From: Clostridia bacterium
Lineage (GTDB): Bacteria > Bacillota > Clostridia > Oscillospirales > CAG-382
DNA length: 33,154 bases
NCBI GenBank assembly: GCA_017549365.1
Contig: JAFYUZ010000060.1
Coordinates: 1 to 33,154, forward strand
Direction of reading: 5' to 3'
Shown: positions 1-7,781 of the stretch, piece after piece
Layout of the letters: each line of letters opens with the position of its first letter
Numbering within the stretch: position 1 is the first letter of the stretch
Made by a program: the position numbers and the translations under genes
The notes under the pieces: model-generated
Database searches by the model: none
What the model saw: the letters and a program-made list of their open reading frames with translations, nothing else
Told to the model about the DNA's origin: nothing

Positions 1-1
1 A

Positions 2-424
2 CAGGACGGGGGAGAGTTTGACCGTGACGAGCTGGAACCCTTGAAAAATCACACGGCGTGGAAGATCATATATCAGCTTTCTTATCAACTGTTCAGACAG
101 CTCGAGACCAAAGGAGACGAAACGGAAAAATACGAGAGCAATATAATAAAGGCGCTTGAACATATCCACCAGCACTACGGTGAAAAAATAACCGTAGATT
201 CACTGTGCAAAACGGTCTTTCTTTCGCGTTCCACCTTTTTGCGAAATTTTTCTTCCATCTGCGGTTGCACTCCTGTTGCGTACCTCAATTCTTACAGGGC
301 AAAAAAAGCCCTTGAAATGATCGAGGCGGGGGGATTTTCAAAGACCGAAACCGCCCACGCCTGCGGATTTTACGATCTTTCGCACATGGAGAGGGTGCTG
401 AAGGACAAGAAAAATCTGCCGTGA
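2..424 (+). CDS. AraC-family transcriptional regulator, C-terminal part (5' truncated by window)
   Basis: The reading frame is open from base 2, so the gene begins before the window; a TTG at 41 is in frame but has no convincing ribosome binding site and is probably internal. About 140 codons remain. The visible part is the DNA-binding half of an AraC/XylS regulator. The first helix-turn-helix lies around 'ITVDSLCKTVFLSRSTFLR', followed by the connecting 'GCTPVAYLNSYRAKKALEM' helix typical of the family, then a second helix-turn-helix starting 'FSKTETAHACGFYDLSHMER'. The end is odd: the family normally finishes with an F-x-R-x-F-K-K-x-x-G-x-x-P stretch, but here it stops early at 'KDKKNLP', so the C-terminus is slightly short or degraded. 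The sensing domain and target are not visible. It could regulate the secreted phosphoesterase gene 135 bases downstream, but nothing in the sequence proves that. Confidence 0.85.
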   Translation, partial: QDGGEFDRDELEPLKNHTAWKIIYQLSYQLFRQLETKGDETEKYESNIIKALEHIHQHYGEKITVDSLCKTVFLSRSTFLRNFSSICGCTPVAYLNSYRAKKALEMIEAGGFSKTETAHACGFYDLSHMERVLKDKKNLP

Positions 425-496
425 CATTTTGTTCACAAAAAAGGTTTGTTAACATTTATTTCACATACAAGCAATGAAAAAGATTGGTGTATCTTA

Positions 497-507
497 TATA
501 ATATAAT
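497..507 (+). promoter_or_regulatory. Possible -10 element for the phosphoesterase gene
   Basis: Two overlapping TATAAT hexamers occur at 497-502 and 502-507 in the 135-base gap upstream of the gene at 560. No good -35 lies at the right distance, so this would be a weak or activator-dependent promoter. The leader also holds an inverted repeat, TGCAAC (516-521) and GTTGCA (535-540), just before the AAAGGAG ribosome binding site. Confidence 0.35.
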
Positions 508-559
508 CGTATTTTTGCAACGATTTTTATAAAGGTTGCACCATTGAAAGGAGAAAAAT

Positions 560-3500
560 ATGAGAAGATCAAAGCTTTTGTCGGTGCTTTTGTGCATCGC
601 GATGCTCGTGGGACTTTTTCCGATGATCATCACGACCTCTGCCGCAGCACCTTCGATCACTCTCAATCCCACCACCATCGAACCCGGCAACACCGTTTTC
701 GATGTAATCTGCGAAAACACAGACGCCAAGGACTGGATCTGCGTTTATCATTCGTCCCAGACTATAGGTAAAAGCAATCATTCGGGCTGGCAGTTGGCTC
801 CCGTCGGCGGCGGAACTGTTACCTTCAGCACAGATTATTTTTATTCCAAGGACTCGCTTAAGGACAGAATCAAGAATACCCCCGGCGGATGGCCGCTTCA
901 GGAGGGCGAATGGACCATCGTTCTTTTTGACAACGATACATACACCGAGATCCTTGATATGGAAACTCTTACCGTAAAGGCTTTTGACGGTATCGAAACA
1001 GCCTACGTTTCCAACAAGTACGGCTCGGACGAAAACGACGGTGCCACTGCAGAAACCGCAGTTAAGACCATCGGAAAAGCCATCAGCCTCATCGGCACCG
1101 CCAACGACGGAACGATCGTCGTTCTTGACGGTAAGGACAAGGACGGCAATGCCGAATATGCCGTTTACACAAGAAGTTCAAGCTCGCCTTACACATACGG
1201 CGGCGAACAGGACGTTCTTCAGTATGTCAACGTTCCTGCTCATACGGGAACTATCACTTACGTCGGAGATGCTTCCGATTCGGTACTCTGCTTCGGTATG
1301 AATCATCTCGAGCTTAAGGGACCGTCTGTTTTCAAGAATATTACCCTTATCGAGGGATATAATATCGGCAAAAACTTTGTTACATATGGACATAGCGCAA
1401 AGTTTGAAGGAAATATCACATATCTGAGAACAAAAAGGACCGGAGCGGGAACTGCGGCAAATGCAGGTATTGCTGCTGCGGGAAATCTTGATATTGATGT
1501 ATCGGGACGTTACAACTCGTCCAATTCCGGCACCATTTCGCTTCTTTCCGGAAAGTACAACGAAGTTGCTTTTGGCGGTTGGGATGGCACCGTTACTCTT
1601 GCGGGAGACCAGGGCATTTATGTTGACGGCGCAACAGTGCAGACCATCAAGCTGCGCAACGGTTCGGGCTCGTGGTCTATGCAGGATCTTTCTGTTGTCA
1701 TAGACAGCGGAAGCGTAGGCAAAATTGCCGATGTCGGAGCAGGCAACTGCACGGCAAAATCTCTTCAGATCATAATGAACAACGGACTTTCCGTTCCTTA
1801 CACCGCAACAGGCATCACCCTTGCCGACGGCGCATGGGTTCTCAAGGCAGCTGCAGATGATTCGGGTGCGAAGCTTGCACTTACCGACACCATCGGAAGC
1901 TTTGAGGTCATTGGCGAAAAAATCGCCGTCGCACTGTCTTCTTCGGGTGTTACATATACGTCCGCTGAAGGAATTCTTACAGTTCCCGCAGGTGAATATA
2001 CCGTTACATGGACCGAGGAACTTTCGGGCGATCAGATTCTTGTGAAATACGACGGTGTTATTGACACGGGATATTATGTAAAAGGTGCAACTATCACTCT
2101 CCCCACACTTTCCGACAACCCCGCGGGTGAGTTTGTTGGCTGGACAATCAACGGAGTTTCTTACAACGGCGGTGACCTTTTTGTTCTCCCCGAAGACGAG
2201 GACGAAGTAAATATTGTTTCCGTTTGGAACAAAATCGATGATGTTGCCATTGTGTATGTTGATGCCGAAAACGGTTCCGATTTCAACAACGGTGCAAGCG
2301 AGCTTGCTCCTTTTGCGACACTTGATGCCGCAATAAAAGCAGTTGATGCGGCTCAGGCATCCAAAAGATATGTTATCATCATCGGCGAACAAAAGATCTC
2401 GGGATCGCTTGCTATGCATGAAAACATGATAATCATTACCGGTGGCTCAGTTAACATTTACAATGAAAGTGTTGCTGTGAACGGTCCCACAACCTTTGAA
2501 AAAATAACTCTCAATATAACAAAGGCAAGTAAGTTTATCGAATCCGCAGGTCACGAGCTTGTGATGGGTGATGGTATTAATTTCACAACGAATGCGTCAA
2601 ACGTCCTCGGCGCATCCTTCCACATCGGAACCTACAACGCAGACGGCGGCAGAGAAAACTTTGTTCACAATTCGGGCAAAACAAGAATAATGTACGTCGG
2701 CGCATACTACAACACCGCTTCAAGACACAAGACAGCAGGCGCAGACATCGTTATCAACGGCGGAAATGTTGACATTCTTCGCTTTGGTGCAGACGGTTGG
2801 ACAGGCGGCCCCACCTACGGCGTTGACTTTACCGATGACGTAAATCTTACCATTAACGGCGGAACAGTGACCACTGTTACGGAACACTCCGGAACTTATG
2901 CTCCCACCTTCGGAGGAGCTGTTCAGGTTATTCTCAACAACGGTATCAACGTTTCGATCCCCGAATTTTCCGCAGCTGACGGTTTCTGGCTTATGAAGGG
3001 CGAAGCTTGCGACGGAAGCAGCCTTTCTACCACAGACAAGGCCGGCGAATTTAAAGTAAGCGGCGATCTTACGGCTGTTGCAACTTCTGATAGCGGAGAA
3101 ATATATATTTCTGCCAGCGGAATCCTTGCAGTTCCCACTGCCGGTAAATATACCGTTACATATACCGATGTCGTATATTACACCAACACGGGTACAGAGG
3201 TTGAATTCCTCGAGGATTATTCTATTGCATTTAACAATCTGCGCCATCTCGAAAAGGACGGCAAGCTCTTTATCGGTTGGGTGGACGAAAACGGCAACGG
3301 CGTTATAAGCACAGATTTCAAGAAGGGCGACAAGCTTTTTGCAAAATATGTTGACTGCGATATTTCGGACGAAGGCGACTTCTTTATCAAGGGCGTTCAG
3401 ATCAGAACCAAAGAGCCTGCAGGTCTCCGTTTTATCGTAGAAAAGACCGATGCTTTGCAGGACGCACTTGACGTTACCGAATACGGTTCTGTTATTGTAC

Positions 3501-4852
3501 CCTCTGAAGTTCTCGGAACCAAAAAGCTCGAGCTCGACACAACTTATACATTCAACGGTAAGAACTATTCGTCCAAGGCTGTTGAAGGTATCAGAACCTT
3601 TGCAGACACAGACGACGGCATTCAGTACACCGTTTGTGTTATCGACATCACAGAGGATTACTACAGAAGAAACTACACAGTCCGCGGTTACATCAAGTAC
3701 ACCGATGCCAACGGCGCGCAGAAGGTTATTTACACCAACAGCTACGCCACAAACCTTTACACTGTTGCAAAGGAAGCTCTTAAGGACACCTCTATCAGCG
3801 ATTCCGACAGAGCATACCTTGCAACCATCAAAAATTACGTTGACGAAACACTCAAGCAGGAATATATGAATCAGACAAGAACAGATATCAAGGGCTCAAG
3901 TGCAGATCCCAAGACATGGATCTATCAGCTTGGCGACGGCGTAATGGTGCGCGAAGTTGAGATTGATTCGGGCATTCCCGGTTCTGACGTTGAGATCGTT
4001 CAGCTTTCCGATACCCACTTCAACTACTGTACCGAAGAAGACCTCAAGGACCCCGTACTTGCAAGCACATGGGAAAACAGAAGAGCATTCAGATATCCCG
4101 GCACCCAGACAGCCCTTCTCAACAGTATCGAATACGCAAGCTACTCCGATCAGATAGTTGTAACAGGCGACGCCATCGACTATCTCTCGCAGGGTTGTGT
4201 TGATCTTCTTTATACCTATGTATGGAATCCTTATCCTGACACACTCATTCCTCTCGGAAACCACGAGCCCGTAAAGAAGATGCAGGGCACAGTTGCCGAA
4301 ACAACAACAGTTGCCGAAAGATACGAACAACTCAAGAAGGTATGGAAGCACGACGTTTACTACACAGAAAAGATCCTTAAGAACGACGAGGGCACCGAAA
4401 AGGTAATGATAATCCAGATGGATAACAGCCAGAGAAAGTTCTGGGATCATCAGGTTCCTCTCTTGGAAGCAAGTATCGAAAAGGCGAAGGCAAAGGGACT
4501 TCCCATCCTTCTCTTCACTCACATTCCGTTTGTCACAAGAAACCCTGCCGATGCGTCTATGGATGCTATCCGTATCAACGATACAACAAGTAGCCCCGCA
4601 AACTTCTATAACGACGGCTCCTTTATCACCGATACCGGCACAGGCGCAACCAAGCAGATCTATGATCTCATCGTCATGAACCCCGATGTTATCAAGGCTC
4701 ACTTCTGCGGTCACTGGCACTGTGATTTCTATACCGAGATCTGGTCGAAGAATGCCGACGGAACAGACAACAAGGATGTTGTTATTCCTCAGTATATCCT
4801 CACAGGTTCTTCGTATGAAAAGGGCCACGCTTTGAGAATTACAGTTAAGTAA
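560..4852 (+). CDS. Secreted multidomain calcineurin-like metallophosphoesterase (1430 aa)
   Basis: The ATG at 560 follows AAAGGAG with good spacing. Residues 1-30 are a Sec signal peptide (basic MRRSK, hydrophobic core, ending near TTSAAA). Residues 30-140 look like an Ig-like domain. Two tandem parallel-beta-helix-like units follow, opening at about 148 ('NKYGSDENDG') and 565 ('AENGSDFNNG'). Each closes with an InlB-repeat-like strand set ('VPAGEYTVTWT', 'FVGWTINGVSYNGG'; 'AGKYTVTYTDVVYYTNTG'). Residues 941-1075 form a 'GVQIRT...GLRF' module, also present in two other proteins here. The C-terminal 290 residues are a complete calcineurin-like phosphoesterase: D1151-x-H1153, GD1204, GN1234HE, H1321 ('FTHIPF') and GH1385-W-H1387. 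These are the family's two-metal ligands, so hydrolysis of a phosphomono- or diester outside the cell is likely. The substrate is unknown. There is no SLH or LPXTG anchor. It is a paralogue of the protein at 20552-24688. Confidence 0.9.
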   Translation: MRRSKLLSVLLCIAMLVGLFPMIITTSAAAPSITLNPTTIEPGNTVFDVICENTDAKDWICVYHSSQTIGKSNHSGWQLAPVGGGTVTFSTDYFYSKDSLKDRIKNTPGGWPLQEGEWTIVLFDNDTYTEILDMETLTVKAFDGIETAYVSNKYGSDENDGATAETAVKTIGKAISLIGTANDGTIVVLDGKDKDGNAEYAVYTRSSSSPYTYGGEQDVLQYVNVPAHTGTITYVGDASDSVLCFGMNHLELKGPSVFKNITLIEGYNIGKNFVTYGHSAKFEGNITYLRTKRTGAGTAANAGIAAAGNLDIDVSGRYNSSNSGTISLLSGKYNEVAFGGWDGTVTLAGDQGIYVDGATVQTIKLRNGSGSWSMQDLSVVIDSGSVGKIADVGAGNCTAKSLQIIMNNGLSVPYTATGITLADGAWVLKAAADDSGAKLALTDTIGSFEVIGEKIAVALSSSGVTYTSAEGILTVPAGEYTVTWTEELSGDQILVKYDGVIDTGYYVKGATITLPTLSDNPAGEFVGWTINGVSYNGGDLFVLPEDEDEVNIVSVWNKIDDVAIVYVDAENGSDFNNGASELAPFATLDAAIKAVDAAQASKRYVIIIGEQKISGSLAMHENMIIITGGSVNIYNESVAVNGPTTFEKITLNITKASKFIESAGHELVMGDGINFTTNASNVLGASFHIGTYNADGGRENFVHNSGKTRIMYVGAYYNTASRHKTAGADIVINGGNVDILRFGADGWTGGPTYGVDFTDDVNLTINGGTVTTVTEHSGTYAPTFGGAVQVILNNGINVSIPEFSAADGFWLMKGEACDGSSLSTTDKAGEFKVSGDLTAVATSDSGEIYISASGILAVPTAGKYTVTYTDVVYYTNTGTEVEFLEDYSIAFNNLRHLEKDGKLFIGWVDENGNGVISTDFKKGDKLFAKYVDCDISDEGDFFIKGVQIRTKEPAGLRFIVEKTDALQDALDVTEYGSVIVPSEVLGTKKLELDTTYTFNGKNYSSKAVEGIRTFADTDDGIQYTVCVIDITEDYYRRNYTVRGYIKYTDANGAQKVIYTNSYATNLYTVAKEALKDTSISDSDRAYLATIKNYVDETLKQEYMNQTRTDIKGSSADPKTWIYQLGDGVMVREVEIDSGIPGSDVEIVQLSDTHFNYCTEEDLKDPVLASTWENRRAFRYPGTQTALLNSIEYASYSDQIVVTGDAIDYLSQGCVDLLYTYVWNPYPDTLIPLGNHEPVKKMQGTVAETTTVAERYEQLKKVWKHDVYYTEKILKNDEGTEKVMIIQMDNSQRKFWDHQVPLLEASIEKAKAKGLPILLFTHIPFVTRNPADASMDAIRINDTTSSPANFYNDGSFITDTGTGATKQIYDLIVMNPDVIKAHFCGHWHCDFYTEIWSKNADGTDNKDVVIPQYILTGSSYEKGHALRITVK

Positions 4853-4887
4853 TACACAAAACCCTTACTTGTAACAGAATAAGACGG

Positions 4888-4936
4888 AACTACCCGAAGA
4901 AGAGGATCTGAAAACTCTTTTTCGGGTAGTTTTTTT
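4888..4936 (+). terminator. Rho-independent terminator after the phosphoesterase gene
   Basis: A 17-bp stem (4888-4904 with 4915-4931, one G-U pair) built on AACTACCCGAA/TTCGGGTAGTT is followed by a run of seven T. Confidence 0.9.
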
Positions 4937-4963
4937 GCGTTATATTGCTCCGAAGTGCGATAT

Positions 4964-5097
4964 GATATGCGCCCCGCAGGGCATATCGCGTGCGAAGCAC
5001 ATATCGTACGCCGCAGGCGTATATCGTAAATCCCGTCAGGGATTTATATCGTTGCACTGTGTTCTGAAGGACACAGTGCTAAAGCCGCAGCTTTTTT
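4964..5097. repeat. Tandem array of six short hairpins joined by TATCG linkers
   Basis: Consecutive short palindromes follow one another almost without gaps: GATAT..GCCC-CGCA-GGGC-ATATC (bulged, 4964-4987), GTGC-GAA-GCAC (about 4990), TACGCC-GCA-GGCGTA (about 5007-5021), TAAATCCC-GTCA-GGGATTTA (about 5026-5045), GCACTGTGT-TCTGAAGG-ACACAGTGC (5054-5079) and AAAGC-CGCA-GCTTT (5081-5094) running into T7. The first five are separated by the same TATCG or ATATCG string. Stems differ in sequence but keep their pairing, so structure rather than sequence appears conserved. It lies between a terminator and the next promoter, in the class of REP-like or MITE-like intergenic elements. An open frame across it is a by-product. 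Confidence 0.75.
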
Positions 5098-5251
5098 TGC
5101 GCCTGTTTGATTTGATTGGCGAATCGTTCTGTCAGGAGCGTATGTAAAAAATAAATATGAGGGTTATAGTCGTTTCTTTTGTTCAAAATGCCTATTCTGT
5201 GGCGAATTTTTCTGCATTATGCCGAATTTTATAAAAACAGGAAGATTTTGT
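5098..5251. other. Intergenic stretch with no recognisable feature
   Basis: Between the hairpin array and the uraA promoter the sequence is AT-rich. It holds only a small inverted repeat (GATT-GGCG-AATC, near 5114-5125) and a motif GGCGAATTTTTCTGCATTATGC. I see no gene, riboswitch or terminator here. Confidence 0.4.
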
Positions 5252-5280
5252 TTGAAAAAACAGGTAATATGTGATACAAT
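5252..5280 (+). promoter_or_regulatory. Sigma-A promoter of uraA-upp
   Basis: TTGAAA (5252-5257), a 17-nt spacer and TACAAT (5275-5280). The predicted start of transcription is near 5287, giving a leader of about 53 nt. Confidence 0.8.
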
Positions 5281-5289
5281 AAAAAATGG

Positions 5290-5305
5290 CGAAGATAGAT
5301 CTTCG
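5290..5305. promoter_or_regulatory. Palindrome at the 5' end of the uraA leader
   Basis: CGAAGAT-AG-ATCTTCG is a perfect 7+7 inverted repeat directly after the -10 box. It could be an operator, or a 5'-terminal mRNA stem. There is no room for a classical PyrR anti-terminator/terminator leader. Confidence 0.5.
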
Positions 5306-5339
5306 TAAAAAAGAAACATATTTTGGAGGATGTTTGATC

Positions 5340-6830
5340 ATGAACAAGAAATTGATTTATGACATCGGAGACAAGCCGAAGTTCGGAAGTCTTTTGATTT
5401 TTGCTCTTCAGCAGTTGTTGGCTATTCTTGCCGCAACCATCGCTGTCCCGACGATCATCGGTATTCCCACTCAGATCCCTGCGGCGATTTTCGGTGCAGG
5501 TGTCGGCACTTTGGTTTATCAGCTTTTCACAAAGTTTAAGAGCCCCGTTTTCCTCGGCAGCTCGTTTGCTTTCCTCGGCTCGCTCGGCGTTGCTGTGGCA
5601 TACGGCTATTGCGGTATTCTTCTCGGCTCTATCGTTGCAGGACTTGTTTATGTCCTTATCGCCATCATTATCCACTTTACAGGTACAAACTGGGTAGACA
5701 GACTTATGCCTCCCGTTATCATCGGCCCCACGGTTGCTCTTATCGGTCTTTCTCTTGCAGGCGCGGCTATGGGTGATATCACCAAGGCAAACGCTTCTGC
5801 CATCTATCCCACAAACAACCTTGTCGGTCTTCTTTGCGGCCTTGTTGCTTTCTTTGTAATCGTTATTTGCTCGACACAGAAAAAGTACAAGATGGCCCGC
5901 CTTGTTCCCTTTATTCTCGGTATCGTTGCAGGCTATGTTGTTGCTGCAATTTTTACAGTTATCGGAACTCTCTGCGATCTCGACTATCTTATGATCATCA
6001 ACTTCCAGCCCGTTGTTGACAATTTTGTTAACGCAGACGGCACCTTCAAGGGAATCGAAGCTTTCTTTGCTTATCCTCACTTTACAGTTGTTGAAGCTGT
6101 TAAGGAAATGACCACAGGTGCCTTCTCGGGCGAGATCGTTGCCGCAAATGCGGCAAACGGCAGAGAAGCAGCTCTTCTTGGACTTGGCAGTATTGCAGAA
6201 GTGGTTATCGCATTCCTTCCCGTTGCCCTCGTTGTTTTTGCAGAGCACATTGCTGACCACAAGAACCTTTCCACAATCATCGACAGAGATCTTATCAAGG
6301 AACCCGGTCTTAAGAGAACTCTTCTCGGCGACGGTGTAGGTTCTATAATGGGTACTGCATTTGGTGTTTGCCCCAACACTACTTACGGTGAGTCTGTCGG
6401 TTGTGTTGCCATCACAAGAAACGCTTCTGTTGTTACCATCACAGTAACAGCGTTTATGTGCATGATCCTTTCGTTCATCAGCCCTGTTATGGTAATTCTT
6501 CAGACAATTCCTTCCTGCGTAATGGGCGGCGTGTGCCTCACACTTTACGGCTTTATCGCAGTATCGGGTCTTAAGATGTTCAAGGATCTCGACCTCAATG
6601 ACAACAAGAACCTCTTCGTAGTTGCGTCCATCCTCATCTCGGGTATCGGCGGCCTTGCTATCCAGATCCCCTATGCACTCGATGCAACAGGCGCAGTGGC
6701 AAAGTTTATCCAGATCACACCCATCGCAACCGCGCTTATCATCGGTATCATCACCAACACAATTCTTTCCAAGCTTGAAAAGAGCAAGCTCGGACAGGAA
6801 AAAGGCAATTCTTCGGAGGAAGATAAATAA
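5340..6830 (+). CDS. uraA: Uracil permease (NCS2 family uracil:cation symporter)
   Basis: The chosen start is the ATG at 5340, preceded by TTGGAGGA at 5323-5330, giving 496 aa. An in-frame upstream ATG at 5286 overlaps the promoter start region and has no ribosome binding site. The protein is a polytopic inner-membrane permease, opening 'DIGDKPKFGSLLIFALQQLL' and carrying the NCS2 signature 'NTTYGESVGCVAITRNAS'. The family imports nucleobases with protons or Na+. The specificity for uracil is inferred from the next gene, upp, whose ATG overlaps this gene's TAA by one base, making them translationally coupled uptake and salvage partners. A xanthine or other pyrimidine substrate is less likely in this context. 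Confidence 0.93.
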   Translation: MNKKLIYDIGDKPKFGSLLIFALQQLLAILAATIAVPTIIGIPTQIPAAIFGAGVGTLVYQLFTKFKSPVFLGSSFAFLGSLGVAVAYGYCGILLGSIVAGLVYVLIAIIIHFTGTNWVDRLMPPVIIGPTVALIGLSLAGAAMGDITKANASAIYPTNNLVGLLCGLVAFFVIVICSTQKKYKMARLVPFILGIVAGYVVAAIFTVIGTLCDLDYLMIINFQPVVDNFVNADGTFKGIEAFFAYPHFTVVEAVKEMTTGAFSGEIVAANAANGREAALLGLGSIAEVVIAFLPVALVVFAEHIADHKNLSTIIDRDLIKEPGLKRTLLGDGVGSIMGTAFGVCPNTTYGESVGCVAITRNASVVTITVTAFMCMILSFISPVMVILQTIPSCVMGGVCLTLYGFIAVSGLKMFKDLDLNDNKNLFVVASILISGIGGLAIQIPYALDATGAVAKFIQITPIATALIIGIITNTILSKLEKSKLGQEKGNSSEEDK

Positions 6831-7471
6831 TGAAAGATTACAAGAACGTAACTATATTCGACCACCCTCTCATCCGTCACAAAATTGCAATTCTGCGTGA
6901 CGAAAACACCAGCATGAAGGAATTTCGCGAGCTGGTTGAGGAAATAACCACTCTCATGACCTTCGAATGTCTGAGAGAGGATGTGCCCACCGTTGAAAAG
7001 GAAGTCAAAACTCCCCTTGAAGTGTGCACACAGCAGGTGGTTAAAGACAACGCCATAGTTATCGTGCCCATTCTCCGCGCAGGACTCGGCATGGTTAACG
7101 GTGTTCACGTGCTTTTCCCGTCGGCAAGAGTCGGTCACATCGGTCTTTACCGCGATGAAGAAACTCTTGAACCCCAGGAATATTACTGCAAGCTTCCCTC
7201 GCACATCGAGGACAAGCTGGTGCTTCTCGTCGATCCGATGCTTGCCACAGGCGGAAGCGCCTGCGACGCCATCAAGATGTTGAAGAGCCACGGTTGCAAG
7301 AACATTAAGTTCATGGCAGTCATCGGCGCTCCCGAGGGTGTCAGCCGTGTGGCAGAAACTCACCCCGACGTTCACATCTTCGTTTCTACCCTCGACAGAT
7401 GCTTAAACGAAAACGGTTATATCCTTCCCGGTCTCGGCGATGCCGGCGACAGACTTTTCGGAACGAAATAA
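6830..7471 (+). CDS. upp: Uracil phosphoribosyltransferase
   Basis: The enzyme converts uracil and PRPP to UMP and pyrophosphate in the cytoplasm (pyrimidine salvage). The 213-aa length is close to the usual 208-210. Recognisable parts are the N-terminal 'FDHPLIRHKIAILRDENTS', the 'ILRAGLGMV' segment, the PRPP-binding loop 'VDPMLATGGSA', and the conserved C-terminus 'GDAGDRLFGTK'. The ATG overlaps the uraA stop (TAATG), and a GGAGG-like ribosome binding site lies inside the end of uraA. It is followed by a strong terminator, so it closes a two-gene operon. Confidence 0.97.
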   Translation: MKDYKNVTIFDHPLIRHKIAILRDENTSMKEFRELVEEITTLMTFECLREDVPTVEKEVKTPLEVCTQQVVKDNAIVIVPILRAGLGMVNGVHVLFPSARVGHIGLYRDEETLEPQEYYCKLPSHIEDKLVLLVDPMLATGGSACDAIKMLKSHGCKNIKFMAVIGAPEGVSRVAETHPDVHIFVSTLDRCLNENGYILPGLGDAGDRLFGTK

Positions 7472-7487
7472 CGGCAAAATAAAAACT

Positions 7488-7525
7488 GCACCTCTGAAAG
7501 CTTTATCTTTCAGAGGTGCTTTTTC
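7488..7525 (+). terminator. Rho-independent terminator of uraA-upp
   Basis: A perfect 13-bp stem GCACCTCTGAAAG/CTTTCAGAGGTGC with a 6-nt loop, followed by TTTTTC. Confidence 0.95.
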
Positions 7526-7589
7526 GTTTATACAAGTTTTATCAAAGCCGTTTTGCACGGCAAAGGCACTTTGAAAAAGCATCGCAAAA

Positions 7590-7631
7590 GCAAAAAATAA
7601 ATAATCAAAACCCCGATTATTCATTTTTTGC
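7590..7631. other. AT-rich long hairpin of unknown role
   Basis: GCAAAAAATAAATAATC (7590-7606) and GATTATTCATTTTTTGC (7615-7631) pair over 17 bp with one mismatch around the loop AAAACCCC. It lies between the upp terminator and the TRAP promoter. It could be a weak bidirectional terminator or a remnant element. Nothing else is recognisable in the 310-base gap. Confidence 0.5.
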
Positions 7632-7692
7632 CTGTTGCAAAATTGAATATTTTGTAAAATCGCCGATGTTGCGCCTTTTTTTGCAGTAGCTA

Positions 7693-7721
7693 TTGACATT
7701 TTATGCAATTTGAGGTATAAT
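7693..7721 (+). promoter_or_regulatory. Consensus sigma-A promoter of the TRAP operon
   Basis: TTGACA (7693-7698), exactly 17 nt, then TATAAT (7716-7721): a full consensus promoter, which suggests strong expression unless a repressor acts on it. The leader to the ATG at 7782 is about 55 nt. Confidence 0.92.
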
Positions 7722-7781
7722 GTATCCGAATTTTTATGTATTTTGAAAATTCATAAGAAAAAATTTTTCGGAGGAAAAATC

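Noticed and set aside
4964..5097. CRISPR array
   Set aside because: The repeated part is only 5-6 bases, the spacers are palindromic and of unequal length, and no cas gene is near.
4935..5147. A 70-codon open frame across the hairpin array
   Set aside because: It begins in the terminator's T-run, has no ribosome binding site, and its sequence is dictated by the palindromes.
7403..7708. A 101-codon minus-strand frame between upp and the TRAP operon
   Set aside because: It crosses the upp terminator and the end of upp, has no ribosome binding site, and reads like translated intergenic AT-rich DNA.
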